64,000 nucleotides of DNA from Xiphydria camelus (lineage: Eukaryota; Arthropoda; Insecta; Hymenoptera; Xiphydriidae), in NCBI GenBank assembly GCA_963678675.1, contig OY783191.1, positions 14,661,096 through 14,725,095 of the forward strand, written 5' to 3'. How positions within the stretch are numbered: the stretch's first letter is position 1; every line of letters starts with the position of its first letter. Below are positions 42,807 to 54,297 of this stretch, piece by piece. The notes under the pieces were generated by a model. The model was not told where the DNA came from, searched no databases, and saw only the letters and a list, made by a program, of their open reading frames with translations. Both the position numbers and the translations under genes were made by a program.

Positions 42807-44183
42807 TCACTCTGCTGCTTCTTCATCGTTTCGCCTTCTTTTATAACGTACTCGTTTATCCTCAAAAGATCTGTGCAAGGGATTTCTCTTGCGTTTTATT
42901 TCTTTTTCCGCGCTTTCTCTCTGCAACATCCAACAGAAATCTGCCATCATGTTTTATCCCATCTACCCTGAAATCTTCGTTCTATATCTGTAAAATCTTG
43001 GTGGAAACGTTCTCCTTGTTCTTCACTGAAATTGCCAACGTTATCTGGAAGTTCGTCCACATGACTGTCCATCATATATGTAATTTTAAACTCATATTAC
43101 ATTCCAATCTCCTGAAATTCTCAACCATGTCAGACATTATTTTTTTTGTAGTCCGAGCTCTTATGATTGCCTAGAAAATTACTACATACTTTCTTGAAGC
43201 TGACCCATGCATTCTTCTCAATAGGGCTCATTTGAGTTACCAAGTGATCGTCTCTGAACATTTTTCTGATCTGAGGTTCATTGAATACTCCCGCTGCTAC
43301 TTTAGCATCAGATAGATTTGGAAATTGATCTCGTAAGTATTTGTAACAATCGCCTTCTTTATTCAACGCTTTGACGGATTGTTTCATGAGTCCTAACTTT
43401 ATATGTAATGGAGGTATCAATACCTTCTCTGGATCTATCAACGGCTGCTGTAAGATATTGTCGGATCCTACGACAAAGGATGTTCTAGGTTCCCAAACCT
43501 TTTTCACGTAATGATTTGTTTTATCTCTACTATCCCATTTACAAAGATAACACGGTTTTTTGGTATAGCCAGATTGCAGTCCCAGAATCGTTGTGAGGGT
43601 TTTAAAATCTCCGCAGTTGCCATTTGTGGTCGCCATATTTTATTGCTGCTAATAAAGTTTTCAAACATTCATACGATTCATTCATAACAGTCGAATGCGC
43701 AACTGGTATTGGTGCGTATACGTTAGTATTGTGGTGTAAGACTGTTTTGAGACTACGTTTACTAGAATCGATAAAACGTCTCCATTGATCAGCACTGTAA
43801 GTATCGGGCTTTAATTCGTCGATTACTCCTTTGACATTATTACAATAAACGAGAGACTTATTTGAATTGCGAGAGAAAAAGCTCCTAAATTTGTTTTCTC
43901 TTATCCTGTAAAACGTTACCTTCGTTTTCTTCTTCAACAGATTTCTCTCTTTCAACGTGGAAGCACAGTACTCGGCAACATCTTTCGGCAATCCCATGTT
44001 ACGAATGAAATCGTTCAGTTCTCCCTGTGAGAACAATTGAGGCTTTTTTTTCTTACAACCCGTTGGAACGTATTCATGTGAATCATCTTCAGCTTCACTT
44101 TTTGATGTGAAACATCTTATGCCGCGCTTCGGGGGTGAGACCGGCTGCTCGTGAAACGTCGCTGGAGTGGCTAAATAAGCTAA
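42807..44183 (-). pseudogene. Multicopy arthropod protein relic (LGLMKQ type)
   Basis: Minus-strand blocks: FTSKSEAEDDSHEYVPTGCK, SQGELNDFIRNMGLPKDVAE, RFIDSSKRSLKTVLHHNTN (frame 1), then LQSGYTKKPCYLCKWDSRDK, LIPPLHIKLGLMKQSVKALN and SPIEKNAWVSFKKVC (frame 2), then EEQGERFHQDF, IERRFQGRWDKT and MMADFCWMLQRESAE (frames 3 and 4) to a stop at 42807-42809. I recognise a protein present in many arthropod genomes in dozens of copies; its function is unknown to me. Shifts occur near 43615, 43100 and 42940. It covers nearly the full family length apart from the extreme N-terminus. Confidence 0.7.
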
Positions 44184-44298
44184 GGCCAGGCGAACGTTGA
44201 ACATTGCCTCTATATCTATATCTATTCTATATATAGATATAGAGGCAACGGTCACCCTGCGTCTCCTCACTGAACTGCGTCCCAACGTTCGCCTGGCC
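44184..44298. mobile_element. 115-bp MITE with TAA duplication (Harbinger type)
   Basis: Ends GGCCAGGCGAACGTT and complement, TAA outside both (44181-44183, 44299-44301), and an internal ATATCTATAT / complement hairpin. It truncates the recognisable N-terminus of the multicopy protein. The 3-bp TAA duplication matches the MITEs at 14786 and 18598, but the ends differ. Confidence 0.75.
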
Positions 44299-44481
44299 TA
44301 ACTCAGGACGCATCGGCTCTCTCCGCCACGACTCGATGGTCCCCTTTCACCGAGCCCTAGCTTAACCACTTATTACTACACGCTCACTGTATCGGTGTAC
44401 GAAGCAGTATTTACCCTCATTAATGAAAGCATGAGGATTGATTGATCATTGGTTAGCACGTTTAAAAATAACATTTAAATA

Positions 44482-44810
44482 CCGTTTTTATAGGAAAATT
44501 GTTAGATGTGAAACATCGAAATTCTTCTTTGTAGAAAGTATGCGATAGGAAGGATGGACCACGCATCCGTTGAAAGCATACGTGCGCCAGTGCGCATTTG
44601 TATTTATGACTGGGATACCATTAAACGGTACGAACCGTTGTGTCGAATTCCGTTTATCGCGAGATAGAACAGCGACTGATGGCAGAGTTAAGAGAGAGTA
44701 AACTAAATGCGCTTTTTGAATTAGAGACAACGGTTGGTACCGTTTAATAGTATCACAATTATAAATACAAATGCGCACTGGCGAATGTGTTCTTTCGTTT
44801 TCAGCTAGAT
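44482..44810. repeat. Diverged copy of the 45.5-kb hairpin
   Basis: TGTTAGATGTGAAACATC at 44500 begins a segment related to 45568-45850. Internal inverted pieces are GTGCGCATTTGTATTTAT at 44594 and its complement near 44760. The outer right arm present at 45.8 kb is missing here, so the copy is truncated. Confidence 0.7.
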
Positions 44811-45261
44811 TTACTCAAGTGGACACAGCATTGAGAACAATCTAGCGAGAGTTAGTCTAGAATCTCGGTTGAGAAAAATAAATCTAGCTAGATTGTGCAG
44901 TGGATACACGATAAAAATTTACTACCAGAAAAATTTCAGTCTATTTGACCGGCTAAATAGATAGTAACTCAGTCTAGCGAGAGTGATAGGCGCCGGGTCG
45001 CAAGCGAAGGGCCTCGACCGCGTGCTCAGATTTCAGGAGCCTCGCGAGAGGCAACAGAAACCCTCTGCCCTTTATGCTCTCCTCGGACAAAGTGCAGACC
45101 CGCAATAAATTCGACTATTGCGGTGCACGTGTACTTCTTCGTGGATAGCACCAACCGAACGGCGCTGAATCTGCGTACTCTCCCGGCGCCAATTTTCATG
45201 CTCCAGCTCGGTGGTTGCGAAGAATTTCCTTCTCCCACCATGCATAGAAAAGTCATATCGA

Positions 45262-45480
45262 TATAGGTCGAAAGTTCATAAATAATGAGATAATAGTAAT
45301 TGAAACTTCTTCGCTGGCAAGTAAGTTTAGCCTCATGTGGGTACGTATGTGTGTACAATCTATAATACATCACGATTGTAAATAGATATTTGGGATAAGT
45401 CAAAGAAACATACGAGGCTAAACTTATTCACCAGGAAAGGAAATTTAATCGCCATTATCTTATTATCTATGAACTTTAGG
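45262..45480. repeat. Imperfect inverted repeat
   Basis: 45268-45332 (GTTCATAAATAATGAGATAA ... AAGTTTAGCCTC) is inverted at 45410-45477 (GAGGCTAAACTT ... TATCTATGAAC). The arms are about 75-80 percent alike by eye. 44811-45262 between hairpins has no recognised feature except three CTAGCGAGAGT words. Confidence 0.55.
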
Positions 45481-45540
45481 CCCACATCGATGTAAGATAC
45501 TTTGTTGTAGATAAAAATACGTGTGTGTATAATAACATAT

Positions 45541-45921
45541 AATATAAAACAGTTTTCATAGAAAAATTGTTAGATGTGAAACATCGAAATTCTTTTTTGT
45601 AGAAAGTATGCGATAGGAAGGATCGACCACGCGTCCGTCGAAAAAAACACGTGCGCCAGTGCGCATTTGTATTTATGACTGTGATACTATTAAACGGTAC
45701 GAACCGTTGTGTCTAATTCAAAAAGCGCATTTAGTTTACTCTCTCTTAACTCTACCATCGGTATTGTTTAATAGTATCACAGTCATAAATACAAATGCGC
45801 ACTGGCGCACGTGTTCTTTCGACGGACGCGTGGTCGATCCTTCCTATCGCATACTTTCTACAAAGAAGAATTTCGATGTTTCACATCTAACAATTTTTCT
45901 ATATAAAAACTGTTTTATATT
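45541..45921. repeat. 381-bp near-perfect hairpin
   Basis: AATATAAAACAG at 45541 and its complement ending 45921 bound a palindrome with arms of about 150 bp and a 70-bp loop. It includes the 18-mer TGTTAGATGTGAAACATC on both arms (45568 and 45875) and a GGATCGACCACGCGTCCGTC / complement stretch. No open frame of significance. Likely a MITE of unknown class; no target duplication could be settled. Confidence 0.8.
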
Positions 45922-46139
45922 TTCTATTTCATGGATAAGTATTATGCATTGACATAGCAATGCTATTTATGATTGACTTGAGCGTAGATGTGCTCGTAAG
46001 TACACGCATGGTTCTTGCACCCGTGCGTAAAGCTCCCACGGCTATACTGGTTTTATTTGATAGTACAACTCTTCAAGAATATATTCCCAAAATTACAAGT
46101 CGATCCGACAAACTCTGGAATATATAGCATTTTGAACTT

Positions 46140-49100
46140 CACTCACACTCACTCACTCACTCACTCACTCACTCACTCACTCACTCACTCACTCACTCAC
46201 TCACTCACTCACTCACTCACTCACTCACTCACTCACTCACTCACTCACTCACTCACTCACTCACTCACTCACTCACTCACTCACTCACTCACTCACTCAC
46301 TCACTCACTCACTCACTCACTCACTCACTCACTCACTCACTCACTCACTCACTCACTCACTCACTCACTCACTCACTCACTCACTCACTCACTCACTCAC
46401 TCACTCACTCACTCACTCACTCACTCACTCACTCACTCACTCACTCACTCACTCACTCACTCACTCACTCACTCACTCACTCACTCACTCACTCACTCAC
46501 TCACTCACTCACTCACTCACTCACTCACTCACTCACTCACTCACTCACTCACTCACTCACTCACTCACCTCACTCACTCCACTCACTCACTCACTCACTC
46601 ACTCACTCACTCACTCACTCACTCACATCACTCACTCACTCACTCACACACTCACCACTCACTCACTCACTCACTCACTCACACACCTCACTCACTCACT
46701 CACTCACTCACTCACTCACTCACCACTCACTCACTCACTCACTCACTCACCACCACTCACTCACTCACTCACTCACTCACTCCACTCACTCACTCACTCA
46801 CTCACTCACTCACTCACACCACTCACTCACTCACTCACTCACCTCACTCACTCACTCACTCCACTCACTCACTCACTCACTCACTCACACACTCACACAC
46901 TCACTCACTCACCCTCACTCACATCACTCACTCACTCACTCACTCACTCACTCACTCACTCACTCACTCACTCACTCACTCACTCACTCACCACTCACTC
47001 ACTCACTCACTCACTCACTCACACACTCACTCACTCACTCACATCACTCACTCACTCACTCACTCACTCACTCACCACTCACTCACTCACATCACTCACT
47101 CACTCACTCACTCACTCACTCACTCACTCACACTCACTCACATCACTCACTCACCACCACTCACTCACTCACCTCACTCACTCACCACTCACTCACACTC
47201 ACTCACTCACTCACTCACCACTCACTCACATCACTCACTCACTCACTCACTCACTCACTCACTCACTCACTCACTCACTCCTCACTCACTCACTCACACA
47301 CTCACTCACTCACCCACTCACTCACACACTCACTCACTCACTCACACACACTCACTCACTCACTCACTCACACACTCACTCACCACTCACTCACTCACTC
47401 ACTCACTCACTCACCACACTCACTCACCACTCACTCCCACTCACTCACCACTCACTCACTCACTCACTCACTCACTCACTCACTCACTCACTCACATCAC
47501 TCACTCACTCACTCACTCACTCACTCACCACTCACCTCACTCACTCACTCACTCACTCACTCACTCACTCACTCACTCACTCACTCACTCACTCACCTCA
47601 CTCACTCACTCACTCACCACTCACCACTCACACACTCACCACTCACTCACTCACTCACTCACTCACTCACTCACTCACTCACTCACTCACTCACTCACTC
47701 ACTCACTCACTCACTCACTCACTCACTCACTCACTCACTCACTCACTCACTCACTCACTCACTCACTCACTCACTCACTCACTCACTCACTCACTCACTC
47801 ACTCACTCACTCACTCACTCACTCACTCACTCACTCACTCACTCACTCACTCACTCACTCACTCACTCACTCACTCACTCACTCACTCACTCACTCACTC
47901 ACTCACCACTCACACTCACTCACTCACTCACTCACACTCACTCACTCACTCACTCACCTCACTCACTCACTCACTCACTCACTCACTCACTCACTCACTC
48001 ACTCACTCACTCACTCACTCACTCACTCACTCACTCACTCACTCACTCACTCACTCACTCACTCACTCACTCACTCACTCACTCACTCACTCACTCACTC
48101 ACTCACTCACTCACTCACTCACTCACTCACTCACTCACTCACTCACTCACTCACTCACTCACTCACTCACTCACTCACTCACTCACTCACTCACTCACTC
48201 ACTCACTCACTCACTCACTCACTCACTCACTCACTCACTCACTCACTCACTCACTCACTCACTCACTCACTCACTCACTCACTCACTCACTCACTCACTC
48301 ACTCACTCACTCACTCACTCACTCACTCACTCACTCACTCACTCACTCACTCACTCACTCACTCACTCACTCACTCACTCACTCACTCACTCACTCACTC
48401 ACTCACTCACTCACTCACTCACTCACTCACTCACTCACTCACTCACTCACTCACTCACTCACTCACTCACTCACTCACTCACTCACTCACTCACTCACTC
48501 ACACACTCACTCACTCACTCACTCACTCACTCACTCACTCACTCACTCACTCACTCACTCACTCACTCACTCACATCACTCACTCACTCACTCACTCACT
48601 CACTCACTCACTCACTCACTCACTCACTCACTCACTCACTCACTCACTCACTCACTCACTCACTCACTCACTCACTCACTCACATCACTCTCACTCACTC
48701 ACTCACTCACTCACTCACTCACTCACTCACTCACTCACTCACTCACTCACTCACTCACTCACTCACTCACTCACTCACTCACTCACTCACTCACTCACTC
48801 ACTCACTCACTCACTCACTCACTCACTCACTCACTCACTCACTCACCCACTCACCCACTCACCACTCACCCACTCACCCACTCACCCACTCACCCACTCA
48901 CCCACTCACCCACTCACCCACTCACCCACTCACCCACTCACCCACTCACCCACTCACCCACTCACCCACTCACCCACTCACCCACTCACCCACTCACCCA
49001 CTCACCCACTCACCCACTCACCCACTCACCCACTCACCCACTCACCCACTCACCCACTCACCCACTCACCCACTCACCCACTCACCCACTCACCCACTCA

Positions 49101-49866
49101 CCCACTCACCCACTCACCCACTCACCCACTCACCCACTCACCCACTCACCCACTCACCCACTCACCCACTCACCCACTCACCCACTCACCCACTCACCCA
49201 CTCACCCACTCACCCACTCACCCACTCACCCACTCACCCACTCACCCACTCACCCACTCACCCACTCACCCACTCACCCACTCACCCACTCACCCACTCA
49301 CCCACTCACCCACTCACCCACTCACCCACTCACCCACTCACCCACTCACCCACTCACCCACCCACCCACCCACCCACCCACCCACCCACCCACCCACCCA
49401 CCCACCCACCCACCCACCCACCCACCCACCCACCCACCCACCCACGCACCCACCCACCCACCCACCCACCCACCCACCCACCCACCCACCCACCCACCCA
49501 CCCACCCACCCGCTCACCCGCTCACCCGCCCACCCGCTCACCCGCTCACCCGCTCACCCGCTCACCCGCTCACCCGCTCACCCGCTCACCCGCTCACCCG
49601 CTCACCCGCTCACCCGCTCACCCGCTCACCCGCTCACCCGCTCACCCGCTCACCCGCTCACCCGCTCACCCGCTCACCCGCTCACCCGCTCACCCGCTCA
49701 CCCGCTCACCCGCTCACCCGCTCACCCACTCACCCACTCACCCACTCACCCACTCACCCACTCACTCACTCACCCACTCACTCACTCACCCACTCACTCA
49801 CTCACCCACTCACTCACTCACCCACTCACCCACACTCACCCACACTCACCCACACTCACCCACACC
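46140..49866 (+). repeat. 3.7-kb CACT tetranucleotide array with ordered variant zones
   Basis: Zones in order: (CACT)n to about 46566; a zone to about 47640 interrupted often by single-base changes such as CACCA, CACCTCA, CACATCA; long clean runs to about 48844 (one longer than 500 bp, about 47958-48500); (CACTCACC)n to about 49355; (CCCA)n to about 49510; (CGCTCACC)n to about 49726; then mixed CCCACTCA and finally CCCACACTCA units. The plus strand of CACT lacks stop codons in all frames, so a 1,309-codon frame is an artefact. Confidence 0.95.
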
Positions 49867-50161
49867 ACTGCGGTTCGAAGATCGTCGAAATTGCTGCTTA
49901 TGTCGCAGGATGTATTTTCAACGAAGGGATTTCCGGTTTATTAATGTTAATGCATGGTATAGACATTAAAATTGGTCGGTATTGCCACGAATATGCGTGC
50001 AAAGAGGATTCACATCGCATATTGATGGCCGACAAAAAAGCCAATGCTTCTACTCGTGAGGCACGAATTCAACTCAGGCAGCAGCAAAAAGATGTCCTAG
50101 ACATCATATAGGTGAAGCAGGACAGTTGCTTTGTGGACCTGGAATCGACGATTCTATGTAA
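49866..50161 (+). pseudogene. C-terminal relic of a multicopy transposon-associated protein
   Basis: The frame starts directly after the CACT array: VEIAAYVAGCIFNEGISGLL, GRYCHEYACKEDSHRILMAD, ASTREARIQLRQQQKD, then after a shift GEAGQLLCGPGIDDSM and stop at 50159-50161. A conserved AA.A.C.FN.G, then ARR/QRQQ, then GPGI.D ending is what I recall for a repeated insect/cnidarian protein. Only about 95 codons remain; the rest was replaced by or lies beyond the array. Confidence 0.5.
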
Positions 50162-50619
50162 GTTGAAGAAAAACATGTTTTTCTTCACTTTTTAGTTACA
50201 CAAAACTTTCAACGCGTTTTTCTCGACACACTTTTCGAAATCGGTAGTCAAAATTTTTTCGTAAGAGTAGACTAACTTTAGGTGTTATTATTTTCGAGAA
50301 AGCATGGCAATTATTTTAAAAATAAAAATCTATAGTCGTATCTGTAGAAGTTTTAGAATTCAACACGACCAATAAAAAAGTATAAGTACAAAACTTCTAC
50401 AAATTAAAACGACTTAAATTTCAAAAAAAAATACGAGGGCTGTTCAAAAAATAATGATAATAGTGACCCTGACAGGAAATGTGTTGCGAAGGGTGGCAAC
50501 ACTGCATATCATCGTGTAGCTCATTCTTTTAGCCATCTGTAACGGCCAGTTTCAAGTCGATTAGCGCAATGAGTGGACGTATGTGACGATTCGCGTAACG
50601 CGTGTTAGGGTATTTTCAT

Positions 50620-51272
50620 AACGGCGCACCGTACATTGCACCGCACCTAGCCCTGGAGTATAGCCTCGCCTCGAGATTCGCCCATAGTATGGGGCAAAAT
50701 GTTCATAGTGATGCCTCGCACCTAGCCTAGCCATTCATTCTTGTTGTTGTTATTACAGAGATACTATGTCGTATTCGTCTCCTTCGACGTCTTCTGATGA
50801 AGAAGACATCGTATTTAATTCGAATTTGTAAAAAAGGGTGCATGTTTGAAAGAAATGAAAATATTCATACACACAATGTTAATGAAAAATGAAGTTTTTA
50901 TGTTATTTATAAGATCTGTATGTTTCATTAATTTAATTATCAAATTTTTAATATTTTATTAACATTCACCTGATTTCAAACTTCATGTACGATAATGAAG
51001 TACCTACCTGTTGTTCCACATTCATCTGCTACTTCCTTCCACAATTTTGTCAAGATTAAACTATTTTGGTGGCTTCTGTTTCTTTTATTTCGGATTACTT
51101 CTCGAACAAAAACGCAGTTTATTAATTTTTCTTTATCCATCGCCGGGAGATTTGCGACGCTTGAGGCTCGAAAAATACCAAGCTCTATTCCTCGTGCGAG
51201 GGCGATAGTAGCATGCCATGTGCGCGGGCGATGGTACCATGCCATGTGCGAGGCGAAGGGCCGTGCGCCGTT
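50620..51272 (-). mobile_element. Nested element with MADF-like exon (possible Harbinger)
   Basis: AACGGCGCAC at 50620 and GTGCGCCGTT ending 51272 are the apparent inverted ends; both sides then show GC-rich, loosely similar words. Two divergent coding bits lie inside: a MADF-like exon on the minus strand (51140-51008) and a 21-codon acidic/Ser-rich frame on the plus strand (50766-50831, MSYSSPSTSSDEEDI) after a TATTACAG acceptor. PIF/Harbinger elements carry a MADF/Myb-like gene beside the transposase, so this could be a deletion derivative. The target duplication is unclear. Confidence 0.45.
51008..51140 (-). CDS. MADF-like first exon
   Basis: ATG at 51140 starts MDKEKLINCVFVREVIRNKR, followed by LTKLWKEVADECGTTG, then CAG/GTAGGTA, a consensus splice donor at 51007. 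The pattern LI..V..R..I, spacer, LW.EVA.E fits the first half of a MADF DNA-binding domain. The second half should be on a downstream exon, which I did not find in the nested element. Confidence 0.4.
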
Positions 51273-51360
51273 GTGATCGAGTCCATTTATTTACACGCGC
51301 CTATTTACTTCGCTTCGTATTACCCCCACCCACTTAGATATTCGCCTACCATGTCCAGCA

Positions 51361-52020
51361 TGGATAAAAAGTTAGAGCAACGTTGTAACGTGAAATTTTT
51401 AGTGAAACTCGGGAAGAACCAAAAATACGCATATGAATTATTAACTACGGTGTATGGTGAAAATGTTATGAACCAAGTGACCTTCTACAAGTAATATAAA
51501 GCGTTCGAGGAGGATAGAGAGAGCATCGCCGACGAGTCACACGAGGATCGCCCTTTAACGTCTCGCACCGAGATTTTAAAGAATACAGCTGCCGTTATCG
51601 TCTCCGAAGAACAACGAATTACCGTTAGGGAGCTCGCCACATATCTAGAGATTTCAGTTGGCAGCGCATTTTCGATTTTGCACGATGATATGGCCATGTG
51701 ACGTGTGTTTTGCAGATAGGTGCCATGCCTGCTCACATCGGAGCAAATTCAACATCGTGTCTCCGTGTATACCTCACTTACCGTACAATCAAGATTTAGC
51801 TCCTTCCGACTTCTGGCTGTTCCCCGAAGTCAAGTTTCCGCACAGGGGGTGGAATTTCAAGACCAATTGCGAGGTGATCAAAGCTGTAGAGGCGCGCTGC
51901 AAGGAGCTCGCGGAAGATGGTCTGGCGTTCGTGGTTAAGAAGTGGCAGGAACGGTGGGAAAAGTGTATTAGAACCGATGGGGGTTACTTCGAAAAAGAGC
52001 GTGTAGATTGGGAAGACTGA
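51361..52020 (+). pseudogene. Mariner 2 transposase with catalytic centre deleted
   Basis: MDKKLEQRCNVKFLVKLGKN begins the helix-turn-helix part; after a stop at 51494, FEEDRESIADESHEDRPLTS, EEQRITVRELATYLEISVG and CLLTSEQIQHRVSVYTSL follow. Sequence then jumps near 51760 to HLPYNQDLAPSDFWLFPEVK and KKWQERWEKCIRTDGGYF. The stretch with catalytic acids 1 and 2 is missing; only the third Asp (APSDF) is left. The element is a deletion derivative unable to catalyse transposition. Confidence 0.85.
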
Positions 52021-52076
52021 GTAAATATTTTTTTCTGTAGAGCGTTTTTATCATTATGTTTTGAACAGCCATCGTA

Positions 52077-52912
52077 GCTACGACACAAATCTCTCGAAAC
52101 TGATGCCATATAGATTTAGTACGATCATCCATCCTCCTTCCCGACTCCCCACCCTAATCGAACCCAACCCATCCGAACAATGGAATGTTTACTCTTGCAA
52201 TTTTTTATTGCAATTTAAAATAGGACATCCTGTATGTATAACACAAACAATACATATTTTTTACTCACCGTTCTATCCAGGTAGCTAGTTGCAATGACGG
52301 GCATAACTTTTTAATGATATTATGAATTATTTTACGGGGCCAACCAACAGGCCAGTAGGCTACCCAGTAATAGTTGTGCTACTGGTAATATGGACAATGG
52401 TAAGCTCACAGTTGAACCATGGACTGAACCATGATAAGTACCCCTTAAGAACCATCCTCCAAGCCCGATAGACTTATGGGTACTGGTAAAGAGTGCTGCT
52501 AGAAGAACACCTCGAGGTAACCATTGACGGCATAACACCCAATAAAGCCAAGCTATTAGAAGTTGTTCCGTGCAGGCTGAAACGTGAAATATTTTAGAAA
52601 AACTGTTTACTGATCGTTAAAAGCAAGTAATACTTTTCATGGTAATATGGATGTCATGGAAGATATTATCTATTGTTGCGGTAACTACATATTATAATGA
52701 ATATAACTATAAATGTCTATATAAGATGAACACGATCTTGTACGAGTATAGTGGGATCAGGACAGAGATTTTGTAGGACTAACATAAAATATAAAACTTA
52801 TATAATAAATGTATAACAATTGTTATCTCTGCAATTTAACTGCAGATCTTTAGAAGTACCACTAGCAGTGATTTATTCTGCGTTTGATTTATATTAGTTG
52901 CATTGAATATAA
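52077..52912. other. Unassigned spacer between mariner elements
   Basis: No gene or clear repeat is recognised. 52330-52540 is moderately GC-rich with a few imperfect palindromes (GGTTCAGTCCATGGTTC-like). The rest is AT-rich. Confidence 0.35.
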
Positions 52913-54045
52913 GGGGTTACATTGAAAGCCGCTGTTTTTTCTTGTTCTTAAAACATTATGTCGTAATAAAATGTGTGAATACCTCAATCGAAGTATTTGC
53001 CTTCGACAGCTATAACTTTTTCCTACTTTTCTGGCAGAAGTCGAATTTCGCTACGAAAGAATTGTCTACTTTTTGAGCTAATCCACTCAGCAACATAATT
53101 TTTGATTTCTTGGTAATTACAGAAGTGTGTATCTTCCAAGTCGTGTTGCATCGATCTAAATAAATGAAAATCACTCGGGACCAGGTCTGGAGAATACGCT
53201 GGGTGCGGGAGAACTTCCCATTCAAGCTCCATCAATTTTTCTTTCACAGTTTTAGCAACATGAGGCCGAGCGTTGTCATGAAGAATAATTACTTTTCGGC
53301 GATTTCATGCAAATAATGGTGGTTTTTGCATCAAATTATAATTTAAACACTCCATAATTGTTGTTAATAATGTTCGGAAGTAATTGTTTCATTCAGTTTC
53401 AACAGCTTGTAATAAATGACACCTTCCACATCCCACCAAATTGAAAGCATTGTTTTGTGACCATGGATGTTTCGTTTTGGTAAACACGTTGATGGTTGGC
53501 CAGGATGAACCCATGATTTTTTGCGTTTCGGGTTGTCGAAATAGATCCATTTCTTATCACCGGTTACGATACACCATAAAAAAACTTTTCTTTTTATGCT
53601 TCGCAAACAAAGAAATCGAAATCTTCAGACGATTAATAGTAGCATTTTCAGTCAATTCATGTAGTAGCTTTCCGTTTTTTTCAATCTTTCCCATGGCATG
53701 TAAACATCGTGAAATTGTAGATTTATCGACTTCAATCTGTTGAGCCAATTCTTTGAGCATTTGAATAGGGTTTTCTTCAAATAGAGCTTGCAGTTGTTCA
53801 TCTTCGAACTTCTTCATTTGACCTGACCGTTGTTTGTCGTGAATATCACAGTTTTCACGTTTTAAGTGAGGAAACCAGTCTCTACATACTGTTTCTGATG
53901 GAGCAGATTAAGTATAAGTTTGCACAAGTAATTGATGAGCTGCAGCAGCACTTTGAAAAAAATCAAAGTAGTGTAGAAGTACACATCAAAGAAACAACTT
54001 GTCGCGTTCCATTTTCTTTGGTTATAGATACAGACTTATATAAAC
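52913..54045 (-). pseudogene. Mariner transposase relic 3 (same family as relic 1)
   Basis: Minus-strand blocks: MKKFEDEQLQALFEENPIQM with IEVDKSTISRCLHAMGKIE (53817 on), KVFLWCIVTGDKKWIYFDNP (first Asp), HGHKTMLSIWWDVEGV (53606 on), then HDNARPHVAKT (second Asp, about 53270), and HPAYSPDLVPSDFHLFRSM (third Asp, 53247 on). All three catalytic acids survive, but the blocks are in three frames. The 3' end, GGGGTTACATTGAAAGCCGC at 52913, matches the end of relic 1. The two are separate insertions of one family. Confidence 0.85.
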
Positions 54046-54297
54046 CTAACATGGCAATTTAATGACTGAATGTCAATGGGAAATGTCCTTAATTTGAAGT
54101 GATAAAGGAAGTATTAGTCGCTCCGCACGTTTGAATCTTTACAACAAGCTAATAACACAATCATGTCCACCATTTCACTATTTAAAATACACCGTACTTA
54201 CTCTATGTAGAAATTAAGAAACTAAATTAATGTAAGTTAACCAATTTTATAGGTAATAATAACAGAATTATTAAAAATGAATTTGATTTACTTTAGC

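Larger units (their letters stand above)
50434..52074 (+). mobile_element. Mariner element 2 (rosa-like), deleted and invaded
   Basis: TIR of about 27 bp: CGAGGGCTGTTCAAAA with TAATGATAA, and a slightly changed complement at the right end. TA flanks both (50432-50433, 52075-52076). It holds the transposase relic 51361-52020 and a nested element at 50620-51272 in its 5' untranslated part. Confidence 0.8.

Noticed and set aside
42579..43174. Plus-strand hydrophobic frames that look like membrane proteins
   Set aside because: Antisense of the multicopy arthropod protein relic; phenylalanine-rich reading comes from reversed Lys/Glu codons.
49338..49541. Minus-strand Gly/Trp/Val repeat protein
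   Set aside because: Translation of the CCCA zone on the reverse strand; no start context or flanking coding.
46015..49944. 1,309-codon open frame encoding THSL repeats
   Set aside because: It is a translation of the CACT array. The unit has no stop codon on the plus strand, so a long frame is automatic.
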